From Istiophorus platypterus (lineage: Eukaryota; Chordata; Actinopteri; Istiophoriformes; Istiophoridae), in contig CM029126.1 of the NCBI GenBank assembly GCA_016859345.1, forward strand, positions 9,358,527-9,422,526: 64,000 nt of DNA, written 5' to 3'. The position numbers were made by a program, and so were the translations under genes. Below, piece by piece: positions 52,731 to 63,134 of this stretch; within the stretch, counting starts at the first letter, position 1, and each line of letters starts with the position of its first letter. Below the pieces are notes generated by a model. It was not told where the DNA came from. It made no database searches and saw nothing but the letters and a program-made list of their open reading frames with translations.

Positions 52731-55428
52731 ACTCTGAAGGAGAGGGGATGTGGAGTGGAGTTAGTGGGTGACCTTGGAGAAGGAATTCACGATCAAGACT
52801 GATGATCTGTTAAACTGTACACACACACACACAAACAATATCAATATGTCCAGCCAAGTGTTGACTGATGTCATTCAAAGTGCCCTGTTGTTTTTCATAT
52901 GCAGTCAAAAGATCCCCGAGCGGGTCTAGAGCACAACAGTAAGAAGAAAAACTTACCACAGTTTTTTTCTTAATTCATTTTTTTCTTCAGATTTGTCCTA
53001 AAAGCAATTTGAGAGACACCATCTTGAAACTGTATTGTACATTTTTCACTATTTTCTCACATTTTATTGACCAAACAATTAATAAATTAATCAAGAAACT
53101 AATCACTTGAGTAAGTGATAGTGACAATAATCATTAGTTGACGCCCTACTGCGCAATGCGGAATTTACTTATTTATGTAAAGCCTCTTTTATTTAAATCC
53201 TTACACAACAAGACAGGTTACTTACTCGGTCCTTATTTACAGCAGAGGACTAGAACAGCAGTTGCTCTTCTGTTCAAGAAATTGAGTGTCTCTCTCACAC
53301 ACACACACACACACACTCACACTCTCATACTAACACTTGGAAGTTGCCCAGTGCAACCTATTGCGGGCCACTGAGCAGCTCCACTGGAGCAGGTGCAGAT
53401 TCAGCGCTGTATTCAAGGGCATCTCAGCAGCCGTGATGGATGGGTGAGTGCCTCTTGTTCAATTTATCTATTCTGATCCCTATCGTCATCCCGGGGATTC
53501 AAACTGGTAACTTCAATCTCTCGGTTCTTGACGTATTCTGAAATTTACTGTAGTCAGATCCAAAGGAATGTGAGCACATCAAGTCAGCGAGCTAGAGTGG
53601 GAATTAAAGCGTGTTGGCTCAAACTGCCTATTATCTGGTTGGTTTTTTTTTTTTGTTTGTTTCTTGGATGAGCCATGTAAGGTGATGTACAAGAAAGGTG
53701 ATATATTAGGGCCCCATAAAAAGTATTGTAACCATTTTTGGGTTCGTTTTTTTGTTTGTTTTAGTTTTTGCTTCCAAATCGTACTTCGGCAAGACATGAA
53801 AATCTGAGAAACACCACCTGAATGCATATGGTTGGTGCAGAGCATTCACACAGCGTTTCACTTCAAGGCACATTTCTGAACATGCAAAACAGCACTTTTT
53901 TTCCATCACACTGTGACCTGAGCTGCACAGTGCAACTAAATAGCTCCCTGCTGTTGGTCGTTGAGTGGCTCCAATGTGGCAACTGGAGATTTCAGCTGCT
54001 GGGGGTGCTTAGAGCATAAATTATGAGCTGACTGGGTTCAATCGACAGAAAATTCATCATCAATTTTATTATTTAGTAATAATTTATCGAGCAAAAAACA
54101 CTAAATCATTTGCTGGTCCAGGCTTCTCAACCATGAGGATTTGCTGCTCTTGGATATCACTCATATAAGCTGAGTTGTCAGGCAAAACAACACATTTGCA
54201 CATCGCCTTGGGCTCTGGGGAAACTGTTTTGATATCATGTGCATTCGCTCTTTGGTTTCTGATTAATTTTCTTTACCCCCCCTCAAGAGACTCCAAACAC
54301 ACAGGACCTCCCAGGCTGAAGGGTCAAATGTTTCTCCTGCTGTTTCCCAGAGATAAATACTTTGACTTCCAAAGCTCCGTTTCTGCAAAAATGCCACCAG
54401 AATTATCACAGTGTTCCAAGGGACCATAAATAACTCGATCTACGGCTGTTTTGACAGTGTTGTTCCAAAGGCTACTTTATCTGCACGGCGGTCTGAAACT
54501 CACAACAAAATGGTAGACACCCCAACAGTGTTACCCCCGTGTGTCAAACTCCACAAACTCCTGAGAATTGCAAAACCCACGGATATCTAACAGCAGATGA
54601 GTTACAAACGGCCCAGAGCTGGCACGCCAAACATTCTCAACTCGCAGATCCGTACAGAGGTCGGTGTCGATGCCGATCCGTGTGAAAACGGCAGCAGAAA
54701 CCCTGACCGGGCTGGACTGAGCCCGGTTTCCCGAGGATCGCCACAGACCCGCCGCTGCGCGCCAGGAGCCATATGACGCACACCTGTAACGGGTCCTCTG
54801 ACAATACACAGAAACCCCGCTGCTCATTTACATGTAGAGCCCGGCCACGGAGCCGTGCGCGTCGAGCCGGGTTTGGCTTTAAGGTGAGGAATCGTCCCCG
54901 GGGGGCTCGGCCTGGAGCGGTGGACTCGCGGAGGGGGGGGGGGTGCCGCTTACACCGGGGGCTTACGGCGATGCCAAATACTATCGGAACCAGGCTGAAA
55001 TATACGCCACAGATGACACGCACACAGATGGCGCGCAAACTGCGAGGCGGGATGGAGGTGAGTGCGCTTCAGATGGCGGCAGTAAACAGCCGTGCGGATA
55101 TCCGAGGCAACTTGACGCTGGATCGGTCGCAGCCTCCCCGTCTCCGCCACGGAGGCACCTGCGTGCGGATACGCAGTCGAGTCCGTCCGACACCCCCCTC
55201 TCCCCCATCTCCCCCATCTCCTCCCCCCCCCCGCCCGCGCTCCTGTCAGTCTGTGGCGGTGTCATCGTCGCAAGTGGCAACAAATTAAAGAGGCGAAGGA
55301 AACAAACCAGCTCTCACCTCTTTGGTGTTGACGATGCCTTTGACGTATTTCCCGAGGACCGAGTCCACGCTCAGGACGCTGGACAGCACGGCCAGGCAAA
55401 GGAGTCTCTCCCCGACCCTCACCTCCAT
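20995..55428 (-). CDS. tmem145: Transmembrane protein 145 (GPR180/TMEM145 family)
   Basis: Seven-transmembrane membrane protein with an extracellular/lumenal N-terminal domain. Fifteen coding exons on the minus strand: 55428-55318, 45045-44971, 44458-44381, 41307-41221, 40526-40425, 33614-33530, 33035-32964, 29796-29728, 29029-28949, 28614-28536, 27076-26983, 24741-24569, 23829-23709, 23296-23108 and 21228-20995. They total 1650 nt and stay in frame: 549 residues. Exon 1 encodes the signal peptide and KYVKGIVNTKE. Exons 2-6 encode the N-terminal domain (DWVFLTRFCFLTDFGRLDF; RPENNQVINLTT; RSFRSVRERWWYIALSKC). Exons 7-13 encode the seven helices, including KGRQLLHTTYKMFM, LLMLILLGKGFTVTR, PAGYGLMGLQLLAYVWFCY and KIVNGIQLGIHLYAH. 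Exons 14-15 are the cytosolic tail, with NFTELFSIQ and a proline-rich ILPPPPIPP segment. Every junction but one is a clear GT-AG; the exon 13 donor (CTT|GTTTGT) is weak. It lies head-to-tail downstream of lipe. Confidence 0.96.
21229..24568. other. tmem145 introns 12-14
   Basis: Intronic sequence around exons 13 and 14. It includes a poly-T tract near 21572, a C8 run at 21901 and a TG microsatellite. No nested gene was seen. Confidence 0.5.
24454..24487. repeat. (GT)n microsatellite
   Basis: GT repeat with one GC interruption, ending in a G-run, about 80 bases downstream of tmem145 exon 12. Confidence 0.9.
24770..24814. repeat. (CA)n microsatellite beside tmem145 exon 12
   Basis: About 45 bases of CA with CG interruptions, starting 29 bases upstream of the exon 12 acceptor on the minus strand. 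It occupies the position of the polypyrimidine/branch region. Confidence 0.9.
24815..26982. other. tmem145 intron 11
   Basis: No gene or RNA seen. The section around 26246-26340 begins GGGCTGCCTCTGGATTATTTTCAC and resembles, weakly, a degraded copy of the common fish GGGCTGCAACTAACGATTATT repeat (hAT-type MITE). This is an inference from partial similarity. Confidence 0.4.
27077..28535. other. tmem145 intron 10
   Basis: No gene or RNA gene seen. It contains homopolymer A-runs near 27129 and 27701 only. Confidence 0.45.
29037..29392. repeat. Purine-rich tract (GA-rich on plus strand)
   Basis: About 350 bases almost entirely A and G on the plus strand, in tmem145 intron 8 directly upstream of exon 9. 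On the transcribed strand this is a very long pyrimidine tract running into the exon 9 acceptor. It creates long meaningless open frames on both strands. Confidence 0.85.
29616..29708. repeat. Long (GT)n microsatellite
   Basis: About 93 bases of GT, one early GGTA interruption, ending 19 bases from the exon 8 donor of tmem145. Long and almost pure, so probably highly polymorphic. Confidence 0.97.
29837..29877. repeat. (GT)n microsatellite
   Basis: GT repeat with a few TT interruptions, 40 bases upstream of tmem145 exon 8 on the minus strand. Confidence 0.9.
30176..30242. repeat. (CA)n microsatellite
   Basis: About 67 bases of CA, the left half interrupted by CT and TT units. Confidence 0.95.
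31226..32633. repeat. Tandem duplication of a 705-bp unit
   Basis: Two direct copies, 31226-31930 and 31931-32633, both starting GGCTACATCAAATACG. They differ by only a handful of changes, such as CCCTTG/CCCTCG, CTTCGG/CTTTGG and a length change in a T-run. A third start (GGCTACC at 32634) diverges at once. It lies in tmem145 intron 7. Each copy holds a 25-residue plus-strand frame starting MEDKFYGYMGEPYTEH and ending at a GGTAAGT donor-like site (31766-31839; second copy about 32470-32543). I do not recognise the unit. The high identity points to a recent duplication or an assembly artefact. Confidence 0.95.
33617..33735. repeat. Polypurine (GGGGAGA)n tract
   Basis: About 110 bases of GGGGAGA-like repeats on the plus strand, directly upstream (minus strand) of the tmem145 exon 6 acceptor. 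On the sense strand it is a strong polypyrimidine tract. Confidence 0.9.
35400..35860. repeat. Purine-rich tract
   Basis: Plus-strand GA-rich sequence with long A/G runs, ending in pure GA repeats at 35815-35847, inside tmem145 intron 5. Confidence 0.75.
36470..36730 (-). mobile_element. Degenerate Tc1-like transposon fragment
   Basis: On the minus strand the region 36480-36510 reads HSPDLNPIE, the signature around the last catalytic residue of Tc1/mariner transposases. The neighbouring sequence resembles a common fish Tc1-related repeat, including the stretch GGAACTAAGGGGCTCAAACC and a CATGAAAAACAGCCCCA block. No ends are visible and no intact frame remains. Confidence 0.6.
36770..37024. 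mobile_element. Possible hAT-type MITE remnant
   Basis: It ends GAAAATAACTGTTAGTTGCAACCCTA, close to the reverse complement of the common fish repeat terminus AGGGCTGCAACTAACGATTATTTTC. The left end is not clear. Confidence 0.4.
39053..39080. repeat. (CA)n microsatellite
   Basis: About 14 CA units in tmem145 intron 5. Confidence 0.9.
42271..43377 (-). mobile_element. Tc1-like transposon, internally deleted, degenerate
   Basis: It begins CACTCACCGAGCGTTTTATT and ends with a degraded inverted copy (AAAGCTTGGTGAGG). TA dinucleotides flank it on both sides (42269-42270 and 43378-43379), matching the Tc1 target duplication. On the minus strand 42915-42658 encodes a transposase fragment: SRRPHQVPLLSA, NLAWSNESGF and WHQQHESMDP, which correspond to the first catalytic-Asp region of fish Tc1 transposases. 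The catalytic position reads Asn (SNES instead of SDES). The downstream catalytic domain is missing and further N-terminal HTH sequence (43000-43260) is frame-broken. It lies in tmem145 intron 3. Confidence 0.85.
44459..44970. other. tmem145 intron 2
   Basis: A 512-base intron, purine-rich on the plus strand and therefore pyrimidine-rich in the transcript. No other content recognised. Confidence 0.5.
45286..45831. mobile_element. Probable Harbinger-type MITE
   Basis: A 546-bp non-coding element with inverted ends. GGTTTCACAAAGATA at 45290-45304 is repeated as its exact reverse complement at 45812-45826. CTG lies immediately outside both ends (45283-45285 and 45832-45834), consistent with a 3-bp target duplication. 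The terminal GGTTTCACA and internal alternating TTAG/CTAA-rich sequence resemble common vertebrate Harbinger-derived MITEs. Confidence 0.75.
47240..47376. repeat. (TA)n microsatellite
   Basis: About 130 bases of alternating TA with TACA/ATGTA and one CACACA interruption, potentially hairpin-forming. Confidence 0.95.
48762..48822. repeat. (CA)n microsatellite
   Basis: Interrupted CA repeat. A second short CA run with C-rich borders is at 48909-48931. Confidence 0.9.
50217..50260. repeat. (TG)n microsatellite
   Basis: TG/GA-interrupted repeat of about 44 bases in tmem145 intron 1. Confidence 0.85.
50911..50974. repeat. (CA)n microsatellite
   Basis: About 60 bases of nearly pure CA. Confidence 0.95.
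52683..52728. repeat. (TG)n microsatellite
   Basis: About 23 TG units. Confidence 0.95.
53035..53148. mobile_element. hAT-type MITE remnant
   Basis: The right end reads GTGACAATAATCATTAGTTGACGCCCT, near the reverse complement of the fish AGGGCTGCAACTAACGATTATT terminus. The preceding ATTAATCAAGAAACTAATCAC fits the interior of the same repeat. Only one end is recognisable. Confidence 0.5.
53284..53312. repeat. (CA)n microsatellite
   Basis: Short CA repeat of about 12 units. Confidence 0.85.
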
Positions 55429-55580
55429 CTTTCTCTCTCCCCCGCTGTCGCTCGTCTGCTCCTCGGGCTCCCTGAAGCCTGTCTCTGAGCCGGGGAGGCG
55501 TGCGCGCGCGGGCGCGCGCGAGCGGAACGAGGGACGAGGAACGAGGAACGAGGCTCGAGCAGAGGAGCGCGAGAGAGGGT
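54830..55580. promoter_or_regulatory. CpG-rich region over tmem145 exon 1
   Basis: Marked increase in GC and CpG compared with everything else in the window, spanning tmem145 exon 1 (55318-55428), the start of intron 1 and the upstream sequence. This suggests a CpG-island promoter. No TATA box was seen in the expected range. An alternating GCGCGC block lies at 55501-55520. Confidence 0.7.
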
Positions 55581-55648
55581 GAGATAGAATGGAGAAGAGA
55601 CCGGGGCGCGAGCACGCCGGTCCCTCTCCGGTGTATGCGCCCCCCCCT

Positions 55649-55692
55649 CCTCCTCTTCCTCCTCTTCCTCCTCCTCCTCCTCCTCCTCCTCA
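55649..55692. repeat. (CCT)n repeat upstream of tmem145
   Basis: CCT/TCC triplet tract, about 225-265 bases upstream of the tmem145 start codon on its template side. Confidence 0.9.
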
Positions 55693-56429
55693 GCAGCTGA
55701 TGGTGGTGGACGCTGGTGTGTGTATGTGTGGTTGTCGTGGAGAGGGTGGGTATAAAACTGTAGTGCGCGCGTCCGGTTCCGCTCGTGCTTTGAAAATGCG
55801 ACACGTCCACACATTAAAAATGCCACTGCTGTTCGCAATCATGTTTCCATTAGAGGTCACACACCTCTAATGAAGTAGCACCGAGACGGATGATTCCAGG
55901 CTCAGAATCGTTATATCACCGATCAGCACGGCGTATATCGGGAAAACGATACAACGGGACGCGCTGCTGCGGAAATTCCCTGGAAAATGTTAACATTTTT
56001 TACGGCACGGTCTGAAATCCCGTGCCAGCGCACAATCAGCGGTGAGAGAAGCGGGCTACTCAGGCCCTTGGATAAAGTAAAAGTGAATGAAGTATGATTC
56101 CTGCCTTCAAAACTTTAAATTAAAACATAAGTATCAGTGAAATGTATTTAAAGTATCAAAAAATATCCATTTCAGGTATCTAATGTTACTTTTGGGTAGT
56201 AATAAAATGGAAATAAGTTCCAACCCTGTGTTGAGAAATTATGATAAATTAATATGACAAAAAGCTCTCTGCGTTTTGTATTTCCAGATTTGATCTGACA
56301 CTGTGTTTAACAAAAGGTCTCCTATTTTAATGACAGTTCCCCTGGTCCTGAGTGAATCACAATATTGGTAAAAATTTGTTTAAGGTTGTTTGGAAGTCAA
56401 AAATGCTGCCATAAATCCTCATATTCATA

Positions 56430-56486
56430 TTTACATTTAATCATGTGACAGATGCTTTTGTCCAAAGTGACTTACAAGTGAGGGAC
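56430..56486. repeat. Fish SINE/dispersed-repeat motif
   Basis: Contains GACAGATGCTTTTGTCCAAA followed by GTGACTTACAAGTGAGGG, a slightly diverged copy of the GCAGACGCTTTTATCCAAAG-type sequence found dispersed in fish genomes. Element boundaries are not visible. Confidence 0.5.
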
Positions 56487-57376
56487 AATGCTAAAGTTGG
56501 ATTTGGATAAATCACAATTTATCCAAATCCATTAGAAATACCAAGAATATCTGTTCAAACAGACTAAATTATAATCTGTATTTCTTATTCTAAGTGACTG
56601 TTAACTGTTTGTCTGACCAATCCAAAAAAAAGTGTCATTCATGACCTTGAACACAACAGCTTGTTCATGGGAGAATATATTTATTTAGATTAAAAATCAA
56701 TAGAAGATTCCAGCCTGTTCATGGAATATCAGATACAACACTCTTGTATGAACCCTGCAAAGAAAATGCAGTCCAAAAAAATAATTAATAAAGAAAAAAG
56801 AAAAAAAAAAGAAATCAATGCAATCAATCTGATTAACAAATCTGAAAGTATGAATATCTACATAAATCATGTTTAATTTACATTCTTTTTTTTTTAATTC
56901 ACAGGTTTGCACTTGTGGTGTTTTCAATAAAAGAAAATAAAAGTAAAAAAAGTAAAAAAGCAAGTAAACTTAAAAACTTTTTCTCCTGACTATGGCTTGG
57001 TTTTTTTTTTGTTTTTTGTTTTTTTTGGCTTTTGTTTTTCAAGGTTAATTATATTCTGCATCAGAATCGCATTCTACAATTTGGAGCAATGGATATGGAG
57101 TGCAGACAGGCTACGACATTGACCTGCACCTGCATTTTCTATGATACCAGTTAACAAACACTAAATGGCTAAAAGACAGTACATCAGTTACAGGACTCTG
57201 ACTGCAGTCTTTGGTTCTGCTTAAAACTAACCATAAATGAATGATATCTAACTGTTCAATTAAATTAGTATTTTTCATTGGGAAATTTTTTTTTAGAAGT
57301 GCTTGAGGTCAGTCTAACACTTGTAAAATAATTAAGCTACAAAGAATTTTGTTAAAATCTACTTTAAAACGAGTTT

Positions 57377-57493
<117 letters not shown>

Positions 57494-60400
57494 TAGGCAT
57501 GCTAACTATGAAATTCAACTTTGAGGTGATTCAAAACACATTGCACAAAAAGAAACAACATTACCACAATAAACAAACTGTGATGAGGATAATGGCATGA
57601 TGCTGGTGTTATACTGCATAGCTTTACTTTAAATGCCAACATAATGGTTGAACCAACTAGCTCACGTTTGCAGCAGCATTGCATTTTGCATTGCACTTCA
57701 CCGGAATCAGCTTGGGGCATAGAAAAATCTTCAGAAAGGGGAGCTTTCGAAGAGTCAAAGTGTAGAAGTCTGCTGTACAACCTGTTAATTGAATGACAAA
57801 AAACCCCAAAAACAGCAATATTAAACTGAACCACTACAACTTGTTTCCTACTTACAAGTAAGATTTGGAATAATAAAGATGCTCTGTGGATTATCCACAC
57901 TGATACTATGAAGCAGTAGCACTAATTGAAAACAAACTGAATCAAAAATTTCAGCTCATAGTTGCAGGCAGCGCATAAACATTGGTGCATCTGCAATAAC
58001 AGCAGCAATGGGAGAACTACAGGTATAACTGACTCACTCCCTGCAAACTCATCTGTCCAAAACACCAGATGGGTTCTCTGGTCCATCACCTGCACTCAGC
58101 TTGGCCTGATGCATCAGTGGTCATAAAGGGTTAGAGCAATATGAAGGTCATAACACAGCGAGTGAATCAATTTCACAAAATTTTTTCTTGTAGTCCACAT
58201 AATTCATACAACAGAGTACTAATGACCGATCAATCCTGCTGGGATTCATATCAGTCGGGTTTTCTGTATTGAAGCAGTCTTTTTCATGAACATTAAATCA
58301 CAAACATAAATGGTAGTGACATAGAGGTTGGATTTCTTCAAAGAGGTCCCTCCGAACAAAAGATGATTAATACTATGAATAGTCTCTTGACGGTAAAGTG
58401 CCATTCCTGTCTTTATGTTAGCACAGACAACACAAACGAAGAGGACGTGCTCATGTATGAGCTCGTGTTTCTCATACAGCAGAGACTGTTGTGATCACAT
58501 GAATGTGCACATGCAGGCTCCACTAGAGCCGCACGTACAGGCAACGAGCAAAAAAGGAAAAAGTAACGGTGACATGGATACAAGCTCAAGCTTAAAATGC
58601 ACTTCACGGATTGACAAACCAACTGCTGCAAAAGTGCAGAGTGAGCATAAACAGCAGCTAGTAAAGCAAGAATAAACTTCAGCCTGGCATGTCCGAGAGA
58701 ATGAGTGTATTACTTTCTTCCTCTAAACAGTCTTGGTTCTCTCCATCAATCTGACTAAAAATATTGCAGTAAGTACTCTGAGCTGACAGAACTGAGCGTG
58801 GTCTAATCTTGTAGTATGACTTTGCTGCTGAAAATCCTGCTCTTTAATGAGGGGGGGGCGGGCGGATTTTGCAACCGGAGTTTTCTCTAAATCCTATTCA
58901 TCAAGCAGCATCCCTCTCTACAGACCTGGCAACCCCAGTCCTGTTACCAGGCAAGGGCAGGACAGTGCCAACATTATTGGCATCTATATTTAGTTGGACC
59001 TGATGGAGGGCCTGACCCTCCAAAGGACATTTTTTGTGCACTTCAAAGTGCTTTTGTAGCATCACGCTCTGAGGAGTGTTCTCAGATTATCGAAAAACAA
59101 AGTCAACCCCCAATGTGATGGTGGGGACCATAAAAAACTGGACTGCCAGCCACTTTCTGGTGGCCAAATACAAGTTCAGTGTTTTTACACAGCACCGTTA
59201 CAATCTCTTTTCTTGGTTAGTGTTCTCAAGATTGCCCTAAAAAGCCTGTGATTTGTGGAAATAGGTTGTCAGGCAGGAAATCTCCTGGCTCGAGAGAAGT
59301 AGTACTTTGACACAGTGCATACTGTGCGGAGACGTAGTGAGAAAAAACGCCTGGTGAGGAACGGGGACAACCTGAGATGAAATCAGCACGGTGAACTGTA
59401 AATGTGTATTGATAGCTGAGGGCTGGGCTTTTTGCTGCCCCCCCCCTTACCCCAGTTCTACAGAGGGAGGAGGTTGAGAAACTATTTCTTGTCTTAAAAT
59501 ATTAAAAATAAAAACATTTTGCATCTTTCAGACATCTCAGAGCTATATTTGTTTATAAGGGTTATTTTTGTAAGACTTATAAAGATGGGACCCACGTTTT
59601 CAAGCATGTAATTGTGTTAAAAAAAAATAATGCATTCAGTGCATCTCCACAAATTTCATTGTAGTAATCGATAAAATGCAATCTTTGCATTAGTAATATC
59701 AGCACTACAAAAAGCACCAGGCAGCATTTGAATAGGGAACTGTGTCCCTGTGTAATATTCTACATTTACCCTATCCTATCAGTATGCATAACTGAGAGTA
59801 GGACATGCATTTAATTGGAAAGTCCAGGGATGTAGGAGCAGCTGTGGCTAAAAAGGCGGAGGTAAATACTGAGCACGTTCAAAAATGTGGAATGAACAGC
59901 ATATGATTACATTAAAATGAACAATATAGTGCAGAAATCAACAAACAAAATTGTCACGATTTAGGGATTATACTACAACAACAGAAAAAAAAAGATATAA
60001 ACAAAAAAATAATACTCCTGCATAGGGTTAATAGTATGATTAAAAACTGCAACAGAATTTCAAGAAACAAGTAGATCAATTCTTCCAGTTTCCAGCCATT
60101 CAGTCTGTTGTGTTTTAGCTTTGTAATTCTATTTGTGTGAGAGGCAACAGAGTTACTATCCACAAAGTGAGCTGTATTGACTGCCAAACTGCCGTAATGG
60201 AGAACACAATGTGGAGTTATTAAGTGTGATTTAGAGTGGCTCCCTAAAGGACAAGTGGTCATTTTGATAGGGATGACTCTATACAGAAGCATATAGTGTG
60301 CCTTCCACCATCTGATTAGGGCCTCAAATGACTGACTGCATTGGACTAGATGAATCACCCAGCCAGGCCTCGTCTCAAGAATCTTCTGTGCTGCTTTACG

Positions 60401-60791
60401 TCCGAGCCTGCGCTACCTAACAGCAACTCTCTTAAATCAGTGTGCCGTATGTGTGGGTTAGCGCTGGCCTTTGATCTAAGTAGCTGCTAAATTACCATTT
60501 CATTCAAAGAATTAGTGTCTTTTGTGGGTGTGTTCATTTTGCCTGCCAAATATTAGTCAATGCATGATGGTGCACAAACAAGTGGCAAGGACTGAGAAGC
60601 AGAGGAAATTACGTGTCTATCTCTCTGGGCATTCTTCTAGACTGCCTCTTCCCCCTTTTCTGTTTTTGAGTAACCCCCCCACCCACCCACCCACCTTTAG
60701 GCACTGCACTGCCTAAATTTGTCTGACTTTCATTTACCCTTCCTCCTGTCACTCCTCAGTGAATGGCAGTCCTTTTTTTATCTAACCTTAT

Positions 60792-63134
60792 TTAAGCACC
60801 AATACCCCCAGCGTCAGTGTTATTCTGGGCTGCCACAGAAACTAAGCCTTCCCCATCAGCAATTTTAGGTCCCCTCCCGACAGCTAGTTCCCCCCCCTCA
60901 ATGGGGCCAACAAAGAGAGAGGCGGCTTCCCCAGAAGAGGCCGACACACCCCTATCGGTCCGTTCCAGCTTTCGGTGCTTGCGTGGCTCCGGGGGCGTGT
61001 CCTTCTGGGTGAAGACGGCACGGATTCGCTCTACACAGACATTGGCGGCCTCCCTCGTCTCCCTGGAAAGCTGCGATAGGCTGAGGAAGCCGTGGGGGAG
61101 GTCGTCCACCACACACAGAGTGACAGGCTGGTCTATGCTCCTCAAACGCTTGGCAAACATGACAGAGTCATCAAGCATGGGGTCTAATGCACAAGCCTGA
61201 GAGGGGCAGAGAGATGAAGAGGCGAGAGGGAGGGAAGGGGTAGGAATGGTGAAAAGCAAATTAGGATTCCCTTCAGACATGTCAAGAATCTTAATTAAGG
61301 GATGAAGAAAAGGAACTCAAGCGTCCCAGTCTCTTTTGTCCCTGCTTTCTTTACATCCTTGCTGACTCACTCTAGCCACTTTAAAATCAGCACCTCATTT
61401 TTATATTAACACCCTTTTCACAAGAGAGCATTCCCCAAACTAACCTATCTCTCCCATCACAATCCATCTCACTGACAACAACGTATGCAATGTATAGTCC
61501 TGGGTACTGTGCATCTCTTATCTTGAGCTTGCCTTGTTTTCCCTCCTAAAGCTCCTTCTGCTGTTCCCTTCTTTTCACCATGATAAATAAACAGCCCTAA
61601 TCCTGCATGTTTTAACAATAACTAGCAAAGTTTAAAACTTGAAGTGGCACATGAACAATCAGCTTACTCATAGTGGATCACTTGTGCAACCAAATATAGA
61701 CAGCTGAAAGGACTCACAAGCTCTTCAATGCACTGACTAACAGCGTAGCTAACACTCAAGTTGAGTGAGCAACCTTTGACTAATGTGCTATCGTATTTAA
61801 CTGTATAAATGCCCTGCTTCCTTAATTCCCTATGTCATCCTGTCAATGATTCAAACTGCTGGTTCTTCTTACCACTATATGTACAGGTGGCAGCCCTTTC
61901 AGCATGCTATCAGGGGCCAGAAGAGGTGAGCAGAAAGGATCCTTGACCACTGGAGAGCTCTCCACTCTCATTACAGCCAGTTGCTCTGTACGCAGTGGCT
62001 CAAAGCCCAGGGGAAACTCCCTGGGGTACTCCAGCTCTGATCCCTCCTCTCCAGCAGGGGGCGGTATGGCCACTGAAGAAAGGTCACTGGACTCTGAAGG
62101 ATTTGCATCCTTGGAGAGGAAGAAATTCACATCTTCTGGCTACATGAAAGAGGAGACAAAAAGTTATTCGGTTTAGGTTTGACAGCCCTGAGTGTTCGAG
62201 GAACAATGTAATTTAAAGGAAATATCAGATAAGAGGAAATAGGCATAAAATATTTGACAGGAAAACCTGGTTACACGCTAACACACAAATGAATACAATA
62301 CTTTGTCCTTGTGAAAATCCTTTAAAAACCTTGGCTCAGTGCCTGAGAGTCTTGGCTGAACAATCCCCACTATAAGGAGGAAAAGCATATTTAAAATCTT
62401 ACGTCACCATCTACTTTTCCCAAGTCAGCCACTACTCTAGGCTGCCTGTTTGAAAATACCTAGAAGGGATAATCTGCATTACCTTGCCACTACCCGCACA
62501 ACCAAAAAGTTTTGTCAGTTTCAGTCAGCATTTTATAGCAAAATCTGTTTATGAGGGATAGTTAACATAATCTTAGCTGAGTTCATCAAGGTGAAACATG
62601 CACATCACTGCATGGTAGACAGAGTTGTATGACACAGGGCCAAAATATCTATGCAAACAAAATGTTTGACCTCTTAAAAAAGTCACAAATGTATATTAAA
62701 TCCTTTTAAGGTAAGATGTATGAAAGCAGAGATACCCTGATTACAGATGGGATGCTGATATGAGTTTTCTTCACTGCTTTGGTGCAATATTCATCATCAA
62801 ATTGCAGACCTTCAACTGAATCACAAATTAAATTCTAACAACAACCCACTGTTCTTTTAGGTTAGCAGTTTAACACTGTTAACTTCTTCTGGCAAAGAGC
62901 ATCTACTGAGAGCAGGCTAATCTCAATGTAAACATGCTCAAGCGTGACGTACTGCGCGCTCAGAGAGCAGTGGTTCACTGTGCGAAGTGGAGCTGCTGTG
63001 GGATCCCAAGTCCTGGCAAGTCTGGCTCTTCATAGATAATTTCCTGCTGGGGAACTCTGAGGGCTCTGACGGTACAGGGGGGTCGGCATGAGGAGAAGAG
63101 ATGGACGCCTCTGAAATGCTCTTCCTCACTGCAT
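60792..63134 (-). CDS. lipe: Hormone-sensitive lipase, C-terminal part (last three coding exons)
   Basis: Cytosolic/lipid-droplet neutral lipase hydrolysing diacylglycerol and cholesteryl esters, controlled by PKA. Three coding exons on the minus strand: 63134-62953, 62139-61873 and 61196-60792 (stop at 60792-60794); all stay in frame. The first is the regulatory module: VRKSISEAS matches the mammalian RRSVSEA phosphorylation site. A second basic-Ser motif, SRKLSMKS, follows. The second exon ends SPLLAPDSMLKGLPPVHIV. The last begins ACALDPMLDD, carrying the catalytic Asp, and DDLPHGF, with the catalytic His 30 residues later as in mammals. The serine-nucleophile exon (GDSAG motif) is outside the window. 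The tail after VCVERIRAVF is about 65 residues long and low in similarity to mammalian HSL. The gene is cut by the right edge of the window. Confidence 0.95.

Larger units (their letters stand above)
45046..55317. other. tmem145 intron 1
   Basis: The largest intron, 10.3 kb. It contains a Harbinger-like MITE, AT- and CA-type microsatellites and a MITE remnant near 53.1 kb. The right 700 bases are GC-rich and contiguous with the CpG-rich promoter. I found no nested gene. Confidence 0.5.

Noticed and set aside
54773..55810. Long open frames (130-180 codons) on both strands around tmem145 exon 1
   Set aside because: GC-rich, CpG-dense sequence lowers stop frequency; the compositions (Arg, Pro and Ser runs) do not resemble known proteins, and they conflict with the well-supported exon 1.
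60817..61200. 127-codon plus-strand frame opposite the last lipe exon
   Set aside because: Antisense shadow of a well-conserved HSL coding exon.
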